From contig DASRGG010000016.1 of the NCBI GenBank assembly GCA_035651155.1, forward strand, positions 1-64,000: a stretch of 64,000 bases of DNA, given 5' to 3'. How positions within the stretch are numbered: position 1 is the stretch's first letter; every line of letters begins with the position of its first letter. The position numbers and the translations under genes were made by a program. Origin of the DNA: CF-39 sp035651155 (GTDB taxonomy: Bacteria > Chloroflexota > Limnocylindria > P2-11E). Under the pieces are notes generated by a model, which did not search any database, had not been told where the DNA came from, and saw only the letters and a list, made by a program, of their open reading frames with translations. Shown one piece after another: positions 22,512 to 31,631 of this stretch.

Positions 22512-24356
22512 ATGTGCGGGATCGTCGGCTACGTCGGCCCGCGCACGGCGCTGCCACTGCTCATGGACGGGCTCCGCCGTCTCGAGTACCGCGGCTACGA
22601 CTCGGCGGGCGTGGCGCTGCACAAGAACGGCACGCTCGACGTGCTGCGCGCCGAGGGCAAGCTCGACAACCTCGCGTCGGTCGTCGCGGCGCATCCGTCC
22701 GCGGGCACGACGGGCATCGGTCACACGCGCTGGGCGACGCACGGCCGCCCTTCCGAGCAGAACGCGCACCCGCACGTGGACTGCCGCTCGACCACCGCGG
22801 TCATCCACAACGGGATCATCGAGAACTTCCAGGAGCTGAAGGCTCCGCTCGTCGCGGCCGGACACCGCTTCACGTCCGAGACCGACACCGAGGTCGTCGT
22901 GCACCTCCTGGAGGACGAGCTGAAGGCGGGGAAGACGCTCGAGGATGCCGCCCTCGCGGTGCTGCCGCGCCTCGAGGGCGCGGCGGCGCTCGCGTTCATC
23001 TCGACCACCGACCCCGGGACCATCGTCGCCGCGCGCATCAGCAACGCCGGCGGCGTGATCGTGGGCCACGGCGCCGACGAGAACTTCGTCGCCTCCGACA
23101 TGACCGCGCTTCTCGAGCACACGCGAGAGATGAGCTTCCTCGAGGCGGGCGACGTCGCGGTCGTCACCGCCGGCGGCGTGCGCTTCCGCCGCCTCGACGG
23201 CTCCACCGTGCGGCGCCCGTCGCGGAAGATCGACCTCGACCCGATCGGCGCCGCGAAGGCCGGCTACAAGCACTTCATGCTGAAGGAGATCTTCGAGCAG
23301 CCGCGCGCCATCTCGGACACCCTGCTCGGCCGCGTCGATCGCGCGACGGGCCGCGTGCTCTTCGACGAGGACGTCAAGCTCACGGACGACTTCATTCGGG
23401 CGATGCCCCGCATCACCCTGCTCGGCTGCGGCACGGCGGGCCACGCCGCGCTCGTGGGGAAGTACCTCATCGAGCGGCTCGCGGGCATCGCGTGCGACGT
23501 CGAGATCCCGTCCGAATACCGCTACCGGCGCCCGGTCGTGTCGCGGGGCCAGCTCGCCATCGCGATCACGCAGTCCGGAGAGACGGCCGACACGCTCGCC
23601 GCGATGCACGCGGCGAAGGAGGGCGGCGCCCGCGTCCTGAGCATCGTCAACGTGGTGGGCAGCGAGGCCACGCGCGTCTCCGACGACATCATCTATCTGC
23701 ACACGGGGCCGGAGATCAGCGTCGCGTCGACGAAGGCGTACACGGCGATGCTCGTGGACCTCTACCTCTTCGCGATCTACCTCGCGCAGCATCGCGGGAC
23801 GGTCGATGCCGGCACGTCCGCGAAGCTGCTCGCCGAGGCGTTCCACCTGCCGACGCTCATGGACGCGGTCCTGCGCGAGGAGCCGAAGCTGCGGTCGCTC
23901 GCGTACCGCTATCACGACGCCGCGAACTTCCTGCACCTCGGGCGCGGCGTGAACTATCCGACGGCCCTCGAGGGAGCGCTCAAGCTGAAGGAGCTCTCGT
24001 ACATCCACGCCGAGGGCGCGGCCGCCGGCGAGATGAAGCACGGGACGAACGCGCTCATCGACAAGAGCCTTCCGGTGGTCGCGATCGCGCTCCAGGACTC
24101 CGTGTACAAGAAGATGCTCTCGAACATCCAGGAGGTCCGCGCGCGCGCCGGGATCGTCATCGCGCTGGCGACCGACGGCGACGAGGAGATCACCACGTAC
24201 GCCGACGAGGTCATCCGCGTCCCCGCGACGAACGAGCTGCTCTCGCCGGCCCTCGCGGTCGTCCCGCTGCAGCTGCTCGCGTACCACATCGCCGACAAGC
24301 GCGGCAACGACGTCGACCAGCCGCGCAACCTCGCGAAGGCGGTGACCGTCGAGTGA
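22512..24356 (+). CDS. glmS: Glutamine-fructose-6-phosphate aminotransferase (isomerizing)
   Basis: 614 residues, full length. The N-terminal Ntn glutaminase starts MCGIVGYVGP with catalytic Cys2, and has RLEYRGYDSAGVA, GHTRWATHG and the NGIIEN loop. Two SIS isomerase domains follow (LLGCGTAGHAALVGKYLIER; ITQSGETADTLAAM; EGALKLKELSYIHAEGAAAG), ending DQPRNLAKAVTVE. It makes glucosamine-6-phosphate, the first step toward peptidoglycan precursors, feeding GlmM encoded just upstream and GlmU at 33006. No glmS ribozyme fits between glmM and glmS (zero spacing). Confidence 0.97.
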   Translation: MCGIVGYVGPRTALPLLMDGLRRLEYRGYDSAGVALHKNGTLDVLRAEGKLDNLASVVAAHPSAGTTGIGHTRWATHGRPSEQNAHPHVDCRSTTAVIHNGIIENFQELKAPLVAAGHRFTSETDTEVVVHLLEDELKAGKTLEDAALAVLPRLEGAAALAFISTTDPGTIVAARISNAGGVIVGHGADENFVASDMTALLEHTREMSFLEAGDVAVVTAGGVRFRRLDGSTVRRPSRKIDLDPIGAAKAGYKHFMLKEIFEQPRAISDTLLGRVDRATGRVLFDEDVKLTDDFIRAMPRITLLGCGTAGHAALVGKYLIERLAGIACDVEIPSEYRYRRPVVSRGQLAIAITQSGETADTLAAMHAAKEGGARVLSIVNVVGSEATRVSDDIIYLHTGPEISVASTKAYTAMLVDLYLFAIYLAQHRGTVDAGTSAKLLAEAFHLPTLMDAVLREEPKLRSLAYRYHDAANFLHLGRGVNYPTALEGALKLKELSYIHAEGAAAGEMKHGTNALIDKSLPVVAIALQDSVYKKMLSNIQEVRARAGIVIALATDGDEEITTYADEVIRVPATNELLSPALAVVPLQLLAYHIADKRGNDVDQPRNLAKAVTVE

Positions 24357-24736
24357 TCGGCTCCGGCGCCGCGAGCGAGATCGGTATCGACGTGATCGAG
24401 ACAGCGCGTATCAAGGGAGTGTTGGACCGGCACGACGCGCGCTTCTTGGGCCGCGTGTATACGGAGTGGGAGCAACGCTACTGCCGCCACAACGTGCTGC
24501 ATCTCGCCGGACGCTGGGCGGCGAAGGAGGCGGTCTCGAAGGTGCTCGGGCTGGGGGTGCGCGGCGTCGGCTGGCGCGAGATCGAGATCAAGCGCACGCC
24601 GATGGGCCAGCCGACCGTCACGCTGCACGGCCGTGCGGAGCAGCGCGCGCGGGCGCTCGGACTGCGCGAGCCGCTCTCCGTCAGCATCTCGCACATCCGC
24701 GATCTCGCGGTCGCGGTGGCCGTAGGACTGCGCTGA
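24353..24736 (+). CDS. acpS: Holo-[acyl-carrier-protein] synthase
   Basis: 127 residues from a GTG overlapping the glmS stop (GTGA). Motifs of the AcpS phosphopantetheinyl transferase family: IGIDVIETARIKGVLDRHD with the metal-binding Asp, RVYTEWEQRYC, AGRWAAKEAVSKVLGLG with the Glu and Lys of the second motif, and SVSISHIRDLAVAVAV. It loads phosphopantetheine on acyl carrier protein. acpS followed by a NAD(P)HX-repair gene and alr is a frequent bacterial order. Confidence 0.95.
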   Translation: MIGSGAASEIGIDVIETARIKGVLDRHDARFLGRVYTEWEQRYCRHNVLHLAGRWAAKEAVSKVLGLGVRGVGWREIEIKRTPMGQPTVTLHGRAEQRARALGLREPLSVSISHIRDLAVAVAVGLR

Positions 24737-24765
24737 CCGGGCCCGCTCCGCTCGACGCGAGCGTC

Positions 24766-25668
24766 GTGCGGTCGGTGCTCCGGCCGCTACCGGCCGAGGC
24801 GGGTAAGGAGGCGCGCGGGCGCGTCCTCGTCGTCGGCGGATCGCTGCGCTATCCGGGCGCCATGCTGCTCGCGAGCCGAGCGGCCGCGCGGTGCGGCGCC
24901 GGTGTCGTGACCGTCGCCGCGGCGCGCTCGGTCGTCGAGATGATCGCGGGCCGGGATCCGAACATCACCTTCTTCCCGCTCGCGGAGGCCCAGTCGGGCG
25001 TCGTCGCGACCGGCGCCGCCGCGCAGCTGTCGCAGCTCCTCTCCGACAAGATCCGCGCGCTCGTCATCGGTCCGGGTCTCGCGCACGCGGCCGGGACCGA
25101 CGACTTCGTCCTGGCCGTCCTGCGGAATGCGAAGGGCCTGACCACGGTGGTCGACGCGGACGGGCTCAACGCGCTCGCGCGCACCGAGGACTGGAAGGCC
25201 GTGCTTCCGCCGCGCACGATCCTCACGCCGCACGACGGCGAGGCGGCGCGCTTGGCGGGCGGCGTCGTGCCGACCGGCGCCGCGCGCATCGCCTTCGCGG
25301 AGCGCCACGCCGCGCAGTGGGGGGTGACGCTGGTGCTCAAGGGAGCGGTGACCGTCGTGACGGACGGGAAGCGGACCTACGTGCACGACGCGCCGAACGC
25401 GACGCTCGGCGTCGGCGGCTCGGGCGACGCGCTCAGCGGCGCGGTCGGCGCGTTCGCTGCGCGGGGCCTGGCGCCGCTCGCCGCCGCGGCAGCCGCGGTG
25501 TGGGTGCACGGGCGCGCGGGCGCGCTGCTCGCGGGCGAGATCGGCGAATCGGGCGCGCTCGCGACGGACATCGTCGACGCGCTGCCGCGCGCGCTGCGCG
25601 AGATCCTCGCCGGGCAGGACGAGGCCGCGCAGCGCCCCGCCGCGCGGCGCGGGCGGCGGACGAGATGA
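24766..25668 (+). CDS. nnrD: ADP-dependent NAD(P)H-hydrate dehydratase
   Basis: About 300 residues, ribokinase-like fold: GRVLVVGGSLRYPGAMLLAS, IGPGLAHAAG, VVDADGLNAL, LTPHDGEAARL, LVLKGAVTVV and the anion hole/catalytic Asp motif GVGGSGDALSGAVGAFAA. It repairs hydrated NAD(P)H using ADP. Only the dehydratase half is present; the epimerase half (NnrE) often fused in front is absent. The start is uncertain: GTG 24766 is given, while a CTG at 24733 would overlap the acpS stop (CTGA) and add 11 residues. Confidence 0.88.
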   Translation: MRSVLRPLPAEAGKEARGRVLVVGGSLRYPGAMLLASRAAARCGAGVVTVAAARSVVEMIAGRDPNITFFPLAEAQSGVVATGAAAQLSQLLSDKIRALVIGPGLAHAAGTDDFVLAVLRNAKGLTTVVDADGLNALARTEDWKAVLPPRTILTPHDGEAARLAGGVVPTGAARIAFAERHAAQWGVTLVLKGAVTVVTDGKRTYVHDAPNATLGVGGSGDALSGAVGAFAARGLAPLAAAAAAVWVHGRAGALLAGEIGESGALATDIVDALPRALREILAGQDEAAQRPAARRGRRTR

Positions 25669-26840
25669 GCGCGCTCGCTCCGCTGCGCACGACCGTCGTC
25701 GACGTCGACCTCGACGCGATCGTCGACAACTTCGACGCGCTCCGCCGCCGGGCGGAGAACGCCGAGGTCATCGCGGTGGTGAAGGCCGACGGCTACGGCC
25801 ACGGCGTCGAGGCCATCGCGGAGACGCTCGCGGGCGCCGGAGCGGCGATGCTCGCGGTCGTCACGGCCGAGGAGGCGATGACGATCCGCGCGGCCGGGAT
25901 CCGCGCGCCGGTCCTCGTGCTCGTCGGCGGCTCGGAGCGCCCCGAGATCGAGGCCGCGATCGCCGCGGACTGCGCGATGGTGGTCTGGGACGTCGACCAC
26001 GCGCGGCTCATCGACGAGCTCGCCGCGTCCGCGGGCCGGCGCGCCGCGGTCCACTTCAAGGTGGACACCGGACTCACCCGCCTCGGCGCGCCGCTCGGCG
26101 AGGCGGTCGCCCGGTACCGCGCGATCCAGGGCCTGCGCCATATCGCGGTCGAAGGCGTCATGACCCACTTCGCGACGGCCGATGACCCGGACCCGGCGAT
26201 CGCGCGCTCGCAGTTCGCGCGGTTCTCGGAGTTCCTCGACGCGGCCGGCACGCTCCCGCGCTTCGTCCACGCCGCCGCGAGCGCGGGCGTCGCGGCCTTC
26301 GGCGCGCTCGACCGCTGCACCGCGATCCGTCCGGGGATCTCCCTGTACGGCCTCCATGCCGCGGCGCATCAGGCCGTCGCCCTGCCGCTCCGGCCGGCGC
26401 TCACCTGGCGATCGCGCGTGCGCCGCGTGGCCGCGGCGGCGAAGGGCACGGGGGTCTCCTACGGGCACGCGTACCGTCTCCCGCGCGACGGCCGGATCGC
26501 CACCGTGCCGGTGGGCTACGGCGACGGCCTGCCTCGCATGCTCGGCGGGCGCGGACGCATGCTCGTGGGCGGCCGGGCGCTGCCGTTCGCGGGGCGCATC
26601 TGCATGGACCTCGTCATGCTCGACGTCACGGATCTGCCCGCGGTCAAGGAGGGGGACGAGGTGGTCGTGATCGGCACGCAGGGCGCCGCGACGCAGACCG
26701 CGGACGATCTCGCCGCCGCGCTCGGGACCGTCAACTACGAGATCGTGACCGGAATCCGCAGGCGCGTGCCGCGCCGCTACCACCGCGGTGGCCGCGTCGT
26801 GGCGCAGCGCACGCTCGTCGATGGATACGTGCGCTTGTGA
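25665..26840 (+). CDS. alr: Alanine racemase
   Basis: 391 residues, ATG overlapping nnrD by 4 nt. The PLP-binding motif AVVKADGYGHGVEAI has Lys40; FKVDTGLTRLG and RPGISLYG follow; the second-base Tyr region is GVSYGHAYRLPRDG and the C-terminal domain contains VGYGDGLPR and GRICMDLVMLDVT. It interconverts L- and D-alanine for peptidoglycan, in line with the neighbouring glm genes. The stop overlaps the next gene's GTG by 4 nt. Confidence 0.96.
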   Translation: MSALAPLRTTVVDVDLDAIVDNFDALRRRAENAEVIAVVKADGYGHGVEAIAETLAGAGAAMLAVVTAEEAMTIRAAGIRAPVLVLVGGSERPEIEAAIAADCAMVVWDVDHARLIDELAASAGRRAAVHFKVDTGLTRLGAPLGEAVARYRAIQGLRHIAVEGVMTHFATADDPDPAIARSQFARFSEFLDAAGTLPRFVHAAASAGVAAFGALDRCTAIRPGISLYGLHAAAHQAVALPLRPALTWRSRVRRVAAAAKGTGVSYGHAYRLPRDGRIATVPVGYGDGLPRMLGGRGRMLVGGRALPFAGRICMDLVMLDVTDLPAVKEGDEVVVIGTQGAATQTADDLAAALGTVNYEIVTGIRRRVPRRYHRGGRVVAQRTLVDGYVRL

Positions 26841-28771
26841 GCGCGCGCTGGCCACGCCGGCTCGCGCCGCTCGCGGCGATCCTCGTCGTCGCCCTGGCAT
26901 GCACGCCGCCGCAGACGGCCTCGCCGGCGCCAGGCACCGCGGAGCCCACCGCCAGCGCGCTTCCGAGCGGATCGCACGCGTCCGCCCTGCCCGACATGAG
27001 CCAGGCGCTGCTCACCAAGCCGCTGCCGCCGGCGGACGTCTTCGCGCTCACGCGCGCGATGCGCGGGCGCGACGGCGTGCCCGCGAAGGAGTTCGTGCCG
27101 GTGCGCTCGACGCCGCCCGACGAGGGCGTCGGCACGTCGAAGCAGTTCTGGACCTACGACTTCGCGGCGAAGAAGAACCTCCGCATCACCGCGACGCTGA
27201 AGGTGATGACCGACCACGCAAAGTGGTGGCTCCAGGACGGCGTGAACGTCGACACGAACACGCTCAAGCAGAACGCCGACTTCTTCGAGAGCAGCGTCTA
27301 CCCGACGGACCGGCGCATCTACGGCTCCGAGTGGACGCCGGGCATCGACGGCGACCCGCGCATCAACGTGATGGTCGCGCGCATCCCCGGGTCGGCGGCG
27401 GGCTACTTCAGCTCGACCGACGAGCTCCCGCTCTGGGTGAACGAGTTCAGCGCGGAGCGCGAGATGGTCTACCTCAACGCGCTGTCGTCGCGGTCCACCT
27501 GGAGCTCGGTGATCGCGCACGAGTTCTGTCACATGATCCAGTTCGGCCGCGCCAAGCGGTCGTCGGTGTGGTTCAACGAGGGCCAGGCGCAGCTCTGCGA
27601 GAAGGCGAACAACTTCCCGCCGCCGCACGCGCAGACGTTCTTGCTCCTCCCCGATACGCAGCTCAACGACTGGTCGGAGATCGAGACGTCCAACGCGCAC
27701 TACGGCGCGGCGCAGATGTTCCTCGAGTTCCTCCGCCAGCAGGCCGGCGGCGATGCGCTCATCAACGCCTTCATGGACAGGGGCATCGACACGCCCGCCG
27801 ACATGGACGCCGTGCTGCGGGCGCGCGGGCAGAAGGGCCTCGACGATCTCTTCGCGGACTTCGTCGCGGCGAACGCGTTCATCGGGACGCAGTCCGTCGA
27901 TCCGGCGACGACGTATCCGGCAGGCGCGCCCGCCCGGAACCCGGCCACGTCGACGGAGCAGGACCGCGTGACGGCCGGCGGCAAGCTCGCGTCGACGGTG
28001 CACGAATACGCGGCGCGGTACGTCGAGCTGCCCCGCGCGCCCATCTCCGTCAGGTTCACCGGCGCGGTGCGCACGCGCCTGCTCCCCACCGATCCGCACT
28101 CCGGCTCGACGCTCTGGTGGTCCGATCGCGCGGACGGTCTCGACAGCCGCCTCACGCGCGAGGTCGACCTCTCGAAGGCGACGTCGCCGAAGCTCTCGTT
28201 CTGGACCTGGTACGAGATCGAGAAGGACTACGACTACGCCTACGTCGCGGCCTCCGCCGACGGCGGGACGCATTGGACGACGCTGCCGGCGCAGGCCACC
28301 ACCGCCGACGACCCGAACGGCGCCAACCTCGGCAACGGCTTCACCGGCACGTCGGGAGGCGACAAGCCGAGCTGGATCCGGCAGGAGGTCGACCTCTCGG
28401 CCTACGCCGGCAGGCCGATCCTGCTGCGCTTCGAGTACGTGACCGACGGCGCCCTTTCGCTCCACGGGTTCGCGATCGACGACATCGAGCTGCCGGGCGT
28501 CTTCGCCGACGACGCCGAGAAGGACGGCGGCTGGCAGGCGGACGGCTTCGTGCGGTCGACGAATCTCGTCGCGCAGAAGTTCATCGTCCAGCTGCTGCGC
28601 TTCACGGACCGGGGCGCGACCGTCGATCGGCGCGTCGTCGACAACGGCTCGCTCCAGATCGACGTCGACACCTCGCAGGACAAGCGGCCGCCGCTCCTCG
28701 CGGTCACCGGCATCGCCGTCCGCACGACGCAGCCCGCGGCGTTCGAGGTGACCGTGGATCCGAAGCGTTGA
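26837..28771 (+). CDS. Secreted zinc metalloprotease (HExxH, gluzincin-like), probable lipoprotein
   Basis: 644 residues. Residues 1-22 form a signal peptide (RRLAPLAAILVVALAC) with an imperfect lipobox, Cys22 the possible lipid site. The catalytic site is VIAHEFCHMIQFGR (HEFCH at 228-232) followed by WFNEGQAQL (NEG at 247-249), the pattern of the M6-like/gluzincin group. From about 390 to the end the protein is beta-rich (jelly-roll-like, TWYEIEKDYDYAYVAASADG). It probably acts on extracellular protein. The GTG start overlaps alr. Exact peptidase family and substrate cannot be settled from sequence reading. Confidence 0.8.
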   Translation: MSARWPRRLAPLAAILVVALACTPPQTASPAPGTAEPTASALPSGSHASALPDMSQALLTKPLPPADVFALTRAMRGRDGVPAKEFVPVRSTPPDEGVGTSKQFWTYDFAAKKNLRITATLKVMTDHAKWWLQDGVNVDTNTLKQNADFFESSVYPTDRRIYGSEWTPGIDGDPRINVMVARIPGSAAGYFSSTDELPLWVNEFSAEREMVYLNALSSRSTWSSVIAHEFCHMIQFGRAKRSSVWFNEGQAQLCEKANNFPPPHAQTFLLLPDTQLNDWSEIETSNAHYGAAQMFLEFLRQQAGGDALINAFMDRGIDTPADMDAVLRARGQKGLDDLFADFVAANAFIGTQSVDPATTYPAGAPARNPATSTEQDRVTAGGKLASTVHEYAARYVELPRAPISVRFTGAVRTRLLPTDPHSGSTLWWSDRADGLDSRLTREVDLSKATSPKLSFWTWYEIEKDYDYAYVAASADGGTHWTTLPAQATTADDPNGANLGNGFTGTSGGDKPSWIRQEVDLSAYAGRPILLRFEYVTDGALSLHGFAIDDIELPGVFADDAEKDGGWQADGFVRSTNLVAQKFIVQLLRFTDRGATVDRRVVDNGSLQIDVDTSQDKRPPLLAVTGIAVRTTQPAAFEVTVDPKR

Positions 28772-28800
28772 CCCACGGCCGCGAGCCCACCGTCCGTCCG

Positions 28801-29679
28801 GTGCGCTACGGGGTGGTCCCGGCGGGCGGCCTCGGGACGCGCTTCCTCCCGATCACGCGCGCCGTGCCGAAGGAGCTCCTGCCCATCGTCGATACCGCGG
28901 TCATCGAGCTCGTCGTGAGCGAGCTCGCGGCGAGCGGCGTCGATCGGGTGGTGGTCGTGGTCGGCCCCGGCAAGGAGATGATCGAGTCGTACTTCCGACC
29001 GAACCCGCGCCTCGAAGAGCGCCTCCGTGCCGAGCGGCGCACCCACGAGATCGACCTCCTGCGCCGCCCCGAGCGCCTCGCCGAGGTGCGGACCGTCCTC
29101 CAGGGCGAGCCGAAGGGCAACGGCCACGCCGTCCTCATGGCACGGCCGCTCGTCGGGAACGAGCCGTTCGCGATGCTCTGGGGCGACGACATCATGCACG
29201 GAGCGGAGCCGGCGGTCGCGCAGCTGCTGAAGGCGCGCGAGCGCCTCGGCGGCGGCTGCGTGGTGGGCTGCGTCCGGGTGCCCAAGGAGGACTCCTCGCG
29301 GTACGGGATGGTGGCCGGGACCCGGGTCGACGAGCGCACGACGCGCGTCCTCGCGCTGGTGGAGAAACCACCGCCCCAGGACGCCCCGAGCGACCTCGCG
29401 GCCGTCCACGGATACGTCCTCGAGCCGGAGATCTTCGACGCGCTCGCTTCCCTGAAGCCGGGCCGGAGCGGAGAGATCTGGCTGACCGACGCCATCGCCC
29501 AGCTCGCGCGGGAGGGCGCGCCGGTCTGGGCCGTCGAGATCGACGGCCAGCGCTACGACACTGGCGACAGGGCCGGCTACGTCGCGGCCTTCCTCGACGC
29601 GGCGCTCGGCAGGGACGACACCTCCGAGGCCGCGCGCGAGCACCTCGAGAGCTTGGGCTGGCGGCCGCCCGACCGATAA
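28801..29679 (+). CDS. galU: UTP-glucose-1-phosphate uridylyltransferase
   Basis: 292 residues. VPAGGLGTRFLPITRAVPKE is the nucleotide-binding signature with the conserved KELLPI; LWGDDIMHG holds the metal-binding Asp, followed by VVGCVRVPKEDSSRYGMV, VEKPPPQDAPSDLAAVHGYV and the active-site GRSGEIWLTDAI. It makes UDP-glucose for polysaccharide synthesis. The GTG at 28801 gives the family-like start MRYGVVPAGG; a TTG at 28768 overlapping the upstream stop (TTGA) is an alternative that adds 11 residues. Confidence 0.92.
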   Translation: MRYGVVPAGGLGTRFLPITRAVPKELLPIVDTAVIELVVSELAASGVDRVVVVVGPGKEMIESYFRPNPRLEERLRAERRTHEIDLLRRPERLAEVRTVLQGEPKGNGHAVLMARPLVGNEPFAMLWGDDIMHGAEPAVAQLLKARERLGGGCVVGCVRVPKEDSSRYGMVAGTRVDERTTRVLALVEKPPPQDAPSDLAAVHGYVLEPEIFDALASLKPGRSGEIWLTDAIAQLAREGAPVWAVEIDGQRYDTGDRAGYVAAFLDAALGRDDTSEAAREHLESLGWRPPDR

Positions 29680-29753
29680 CCGTACAAGCCGGCCCGTCGA
29701 CGGGCTCCAGCGCCATCCGATAGCATTCGGAGCGTTCCCCCAGCACACCCGCG

Positions 29754-30740
29754 ATGTCTTCGTGCTGCCCGCGCGCGATGGGGGAAGGGAGGTGGGAACT
29801 GGAGCGGCTACCCATTGCCGACTTCCTGCGCGTGGCGGCCCTGTCCCTCGTGACCTTCGTCGCCTTCGGTGTGTCCTGGCAGCTCGCGTCGCACGCCGCC
29901 ACCGGCGACGACTCCTTCGACGCCGCCGCACGCGTCCGGACCGCGGCGCGGGGTCTCGCCGTCGCGGCCCGCTACGGCGCCGGAGCCAGCTCCTTCCGGA
30001 CCACCGCCTCCGGCTCCTTCCTGTCGCTCGCCACCGGCCTGCGGGTCGCCGTCGTCGACGGCGGCTCCGCCGCGGGGCTCCGGGTGCCGCGCGGGAGCAC
30101 CGTCCTCGACGCCCTGGACCGGGCCGGCGTCACCGTCGGCCCCCTCGACCGGGTCGAGGCCCGTGAGGACGGGAGCGTCGCCGCCGGGGACGTGATCAAG
30201 GTGGTCCGCGTGGGCGAGTCCCAGACCGTCGTTCGGGAGCCTGTGGGCTTCCCGATCCAGACGGTGAGCGACGCCAGCCTCCCGGCGGGCAGGGTCGTGG
30301 TCGCGACGCCCGGCAGCCCCGGGGTCGCCGACAACACCTACCTCGTCCGCACCGACGACGGGGTCGTGGCCGCGCGGGTGCTGCTCGCGAGCGTCCAGAT
30401 CGTCGCGCCCGTCCCGGAGGTCAGGCGCGTCGGCACCTTCCGGCAGACGCCGCCGGCGGGCGGTGATATCGAGGCGATCATCCGGGCCGCCGCCGCGGAG
30501 TGGGGCGCGGACCCGTCGCAGCTCCTGCGCGTCGCCTACTGCGAGAGCCACTACAACCCGTCCGCGTTCAACGCGTCGTCGGGGGCCTCCGGCCTCTTCC
30601 AGTTCCTCACGACGACGTGGGCCGCGAACAGCGCGCGCGCGGGTTACGCCGGCGCGAGCGTGTTCGACCCGGTCGCGAACGCGAACACCGCAGCGTACAT
30701 GTTCTCGATCGGGCAGGCGCGGCAGTGGTCGTGCCAGTGA
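29754..30740 (+). CDS. Membrane-anchored G5/DUF348 lytic transglycosylase-like protein
   Basis: 328 residues. A signal-anchor helix at about 27-46 (VAALSLVTFVAFGVSWQLAS) is followed by a DUF348-like domain (GSTVLDALDRAGVTVGPLDR, 96-150), a G5-like domain (REPVGFPIQT to 222) and a C-terminal SLT/resuscitation-factor-like domain (LLRVAYCESHYNPSAFNASS, GASGLFQFLTTTWA) with a probable catalytic Glu264. Such proteins cleave peptidoglycan glycan strands. ATG 29754 lacks a ribosome-binding site; ATG 29778 is an alternative. The upstream 74 nt contains a 14-nt palindrome GCCCGTCGACGGGC. Confidence 0.85.
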   Translation: MSSCCPRAMGEGRWELERLPIADFLRVAALSLVTFVAFGVSWQLASHAATGDDSFDAAARVRTAARGLAVAARYGAGASSFRTTASGSFLSLATGLRVAVVDGGSAAGLRVPRGSTVLDALDRAGVTVGPLDRVEAREDGSVAAGDVIKVVRVGESQTVVREPVGFPIQTVSDASLPAGRVVVATPGSPGVADNTYLVRTDDGVVAARVLLASVQIVAPVPEVRRVGTFRQTPPAGGDIEAIIRAAAAEWGADPSQLLRVAYCESHYNPSAFNASSGASGLFQFLTTTWAANSARAGYAGASVFDPVANANTAAYMFSIGQARQWSCQ

Positions 30741-30770
30741 GGCAGGGCACCGCCGTCTAGGCTTCGGCGG

Positions 30771-31631
30771 GTGGACCTCGCCGATCCGCGCGCCCTCGAC
30801 AGCGTCCTCCGCCGGCACGGCGTCCGCGCCGCGACCGGTCTCGGCCAGCGCTTCCTCGTCGATCACGGCGCGCTCGCGTCCATCGTCGAGGCGGCCGAGA
30901 TCGGCGTGGCGGACGACGTGCTCGAGGTCGGCCCCGGTCCCGGCGTCTTGACCGCCGAGCTCGCCCGCCGCGCGCGCTCCGTGACCGCGGTGGAGGTCGA
31001 CGAACGCATGGTCGCCGTCCTCGCGGACACGCTGGGCGGTCTCGAGAACGTCCGCGTCGTGCGCGCCGACGCCCTCGCGGTCGATCTGTACGCGCTCGGC
31101 GACCGGCCGCCGACGCGCATCGTCGCGAACCTCCCGTACCAGATCACCACGCCGCTCCTCGAGCGCTTCCTCGCGGACCCGCGCCGGCCGCCGCTCGTGG
31201 TCGTGCTCGTCCAGGAGGAGGTCGCTCGACGCGTGGCCGCGTCCTCGGAGAACGAGCGGGCGCCGCGCGAGCGCGGCTTCCTGTCGGTCTTCGTCCAGTC
31301 GTTCGCCGACGCGCGCGTCGTCCGCCGCGTCCCCCCGCGCGCCTTCCGGCCGGCGCCGCGCGTCTCGTCGGCGGTCGTCGCGCTGCGCACGCGCGCGACT
31401 CCGGCATTCGCGCCGCTGGACCAGCGTGCCTTCCTGCGTTTCGTCAGCGACGCCTTCCGTCATCGGCGCAAGCAGCTGCGCAGCGCGCTCGGCCACGAGG
31501 CCGGCCTCGCGCGCGACCGGGCCGAGGCCGCGCTCGCGGCGGCGGGGATCGATGGACGGCGGCGTCCCGAGGAGCTCGCGCTCGCCGAGTGGGTCGCGCT
31601 CGCGGCCGCCGCGGGAGTGCCGCATGAGTAA
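30771..31631 (+). CDS. rsmA: 16S rRNA dimethyladenosine transferase
   Basis: 286 residues, GTG start. GLGQRFLVDHGALASIVEAA, the SAM-binding EVGPGPGVLTAELARRA (motif I, 52-68), VEVDERM and the catalytic NLPYQITTPLLERFL (120-134) identify RsmA/KsgA. It dimethylates two adenosines at the 3' end of 16S rRNA (h45), a ribosome-maturation check. It overlaps ispE by 8 nt, a very common pair. Confidence 0.97.
   Translation: MDLADPRALDSVLRRHGVRAATGLGQRFLVDHGALASIVEAAEIGVADDVLEVGPGPGVLTAELARRARSVTAVEVDERMVAVLADTLGGLENVRVVRADALAVDLYALGDRPPTRIVANLPYQITTPLLERFLADPRRPPLVVVLVQEEVARRVAASSENERAPRERGFLSVFVQSFADARVVRRVPPRAFRPAPRVSSAVVALRTRATPAFAPLDQRAFLRFVSDAFRHRRKQLRSALGHEAGLARDRAEAALAAAGIDGRRRPEELALAEWVALAAAAGVPHE

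Noticed and set aside
22505..22520. glmS ribozyme or riboswitch before glmS
   Set aside because: glmM and glmS are directly adjacent, leaving no leader.
17680..24287. Very long minus-strand open frames (over 1100 codons) opposite cdaA-glmS
   Set aside because: They are antisense shadows of real genes in high-GC DNA: the translations are Arg/Asp/His-rich without domains, while the plus strand encodes well-known families.
29692..29705. 14-nt palindrome GCCCGTCGACGGGC after galU as a terminator
   Set aside because: No T-run follows; it may be a protein site or chance in GC-rich DNA.
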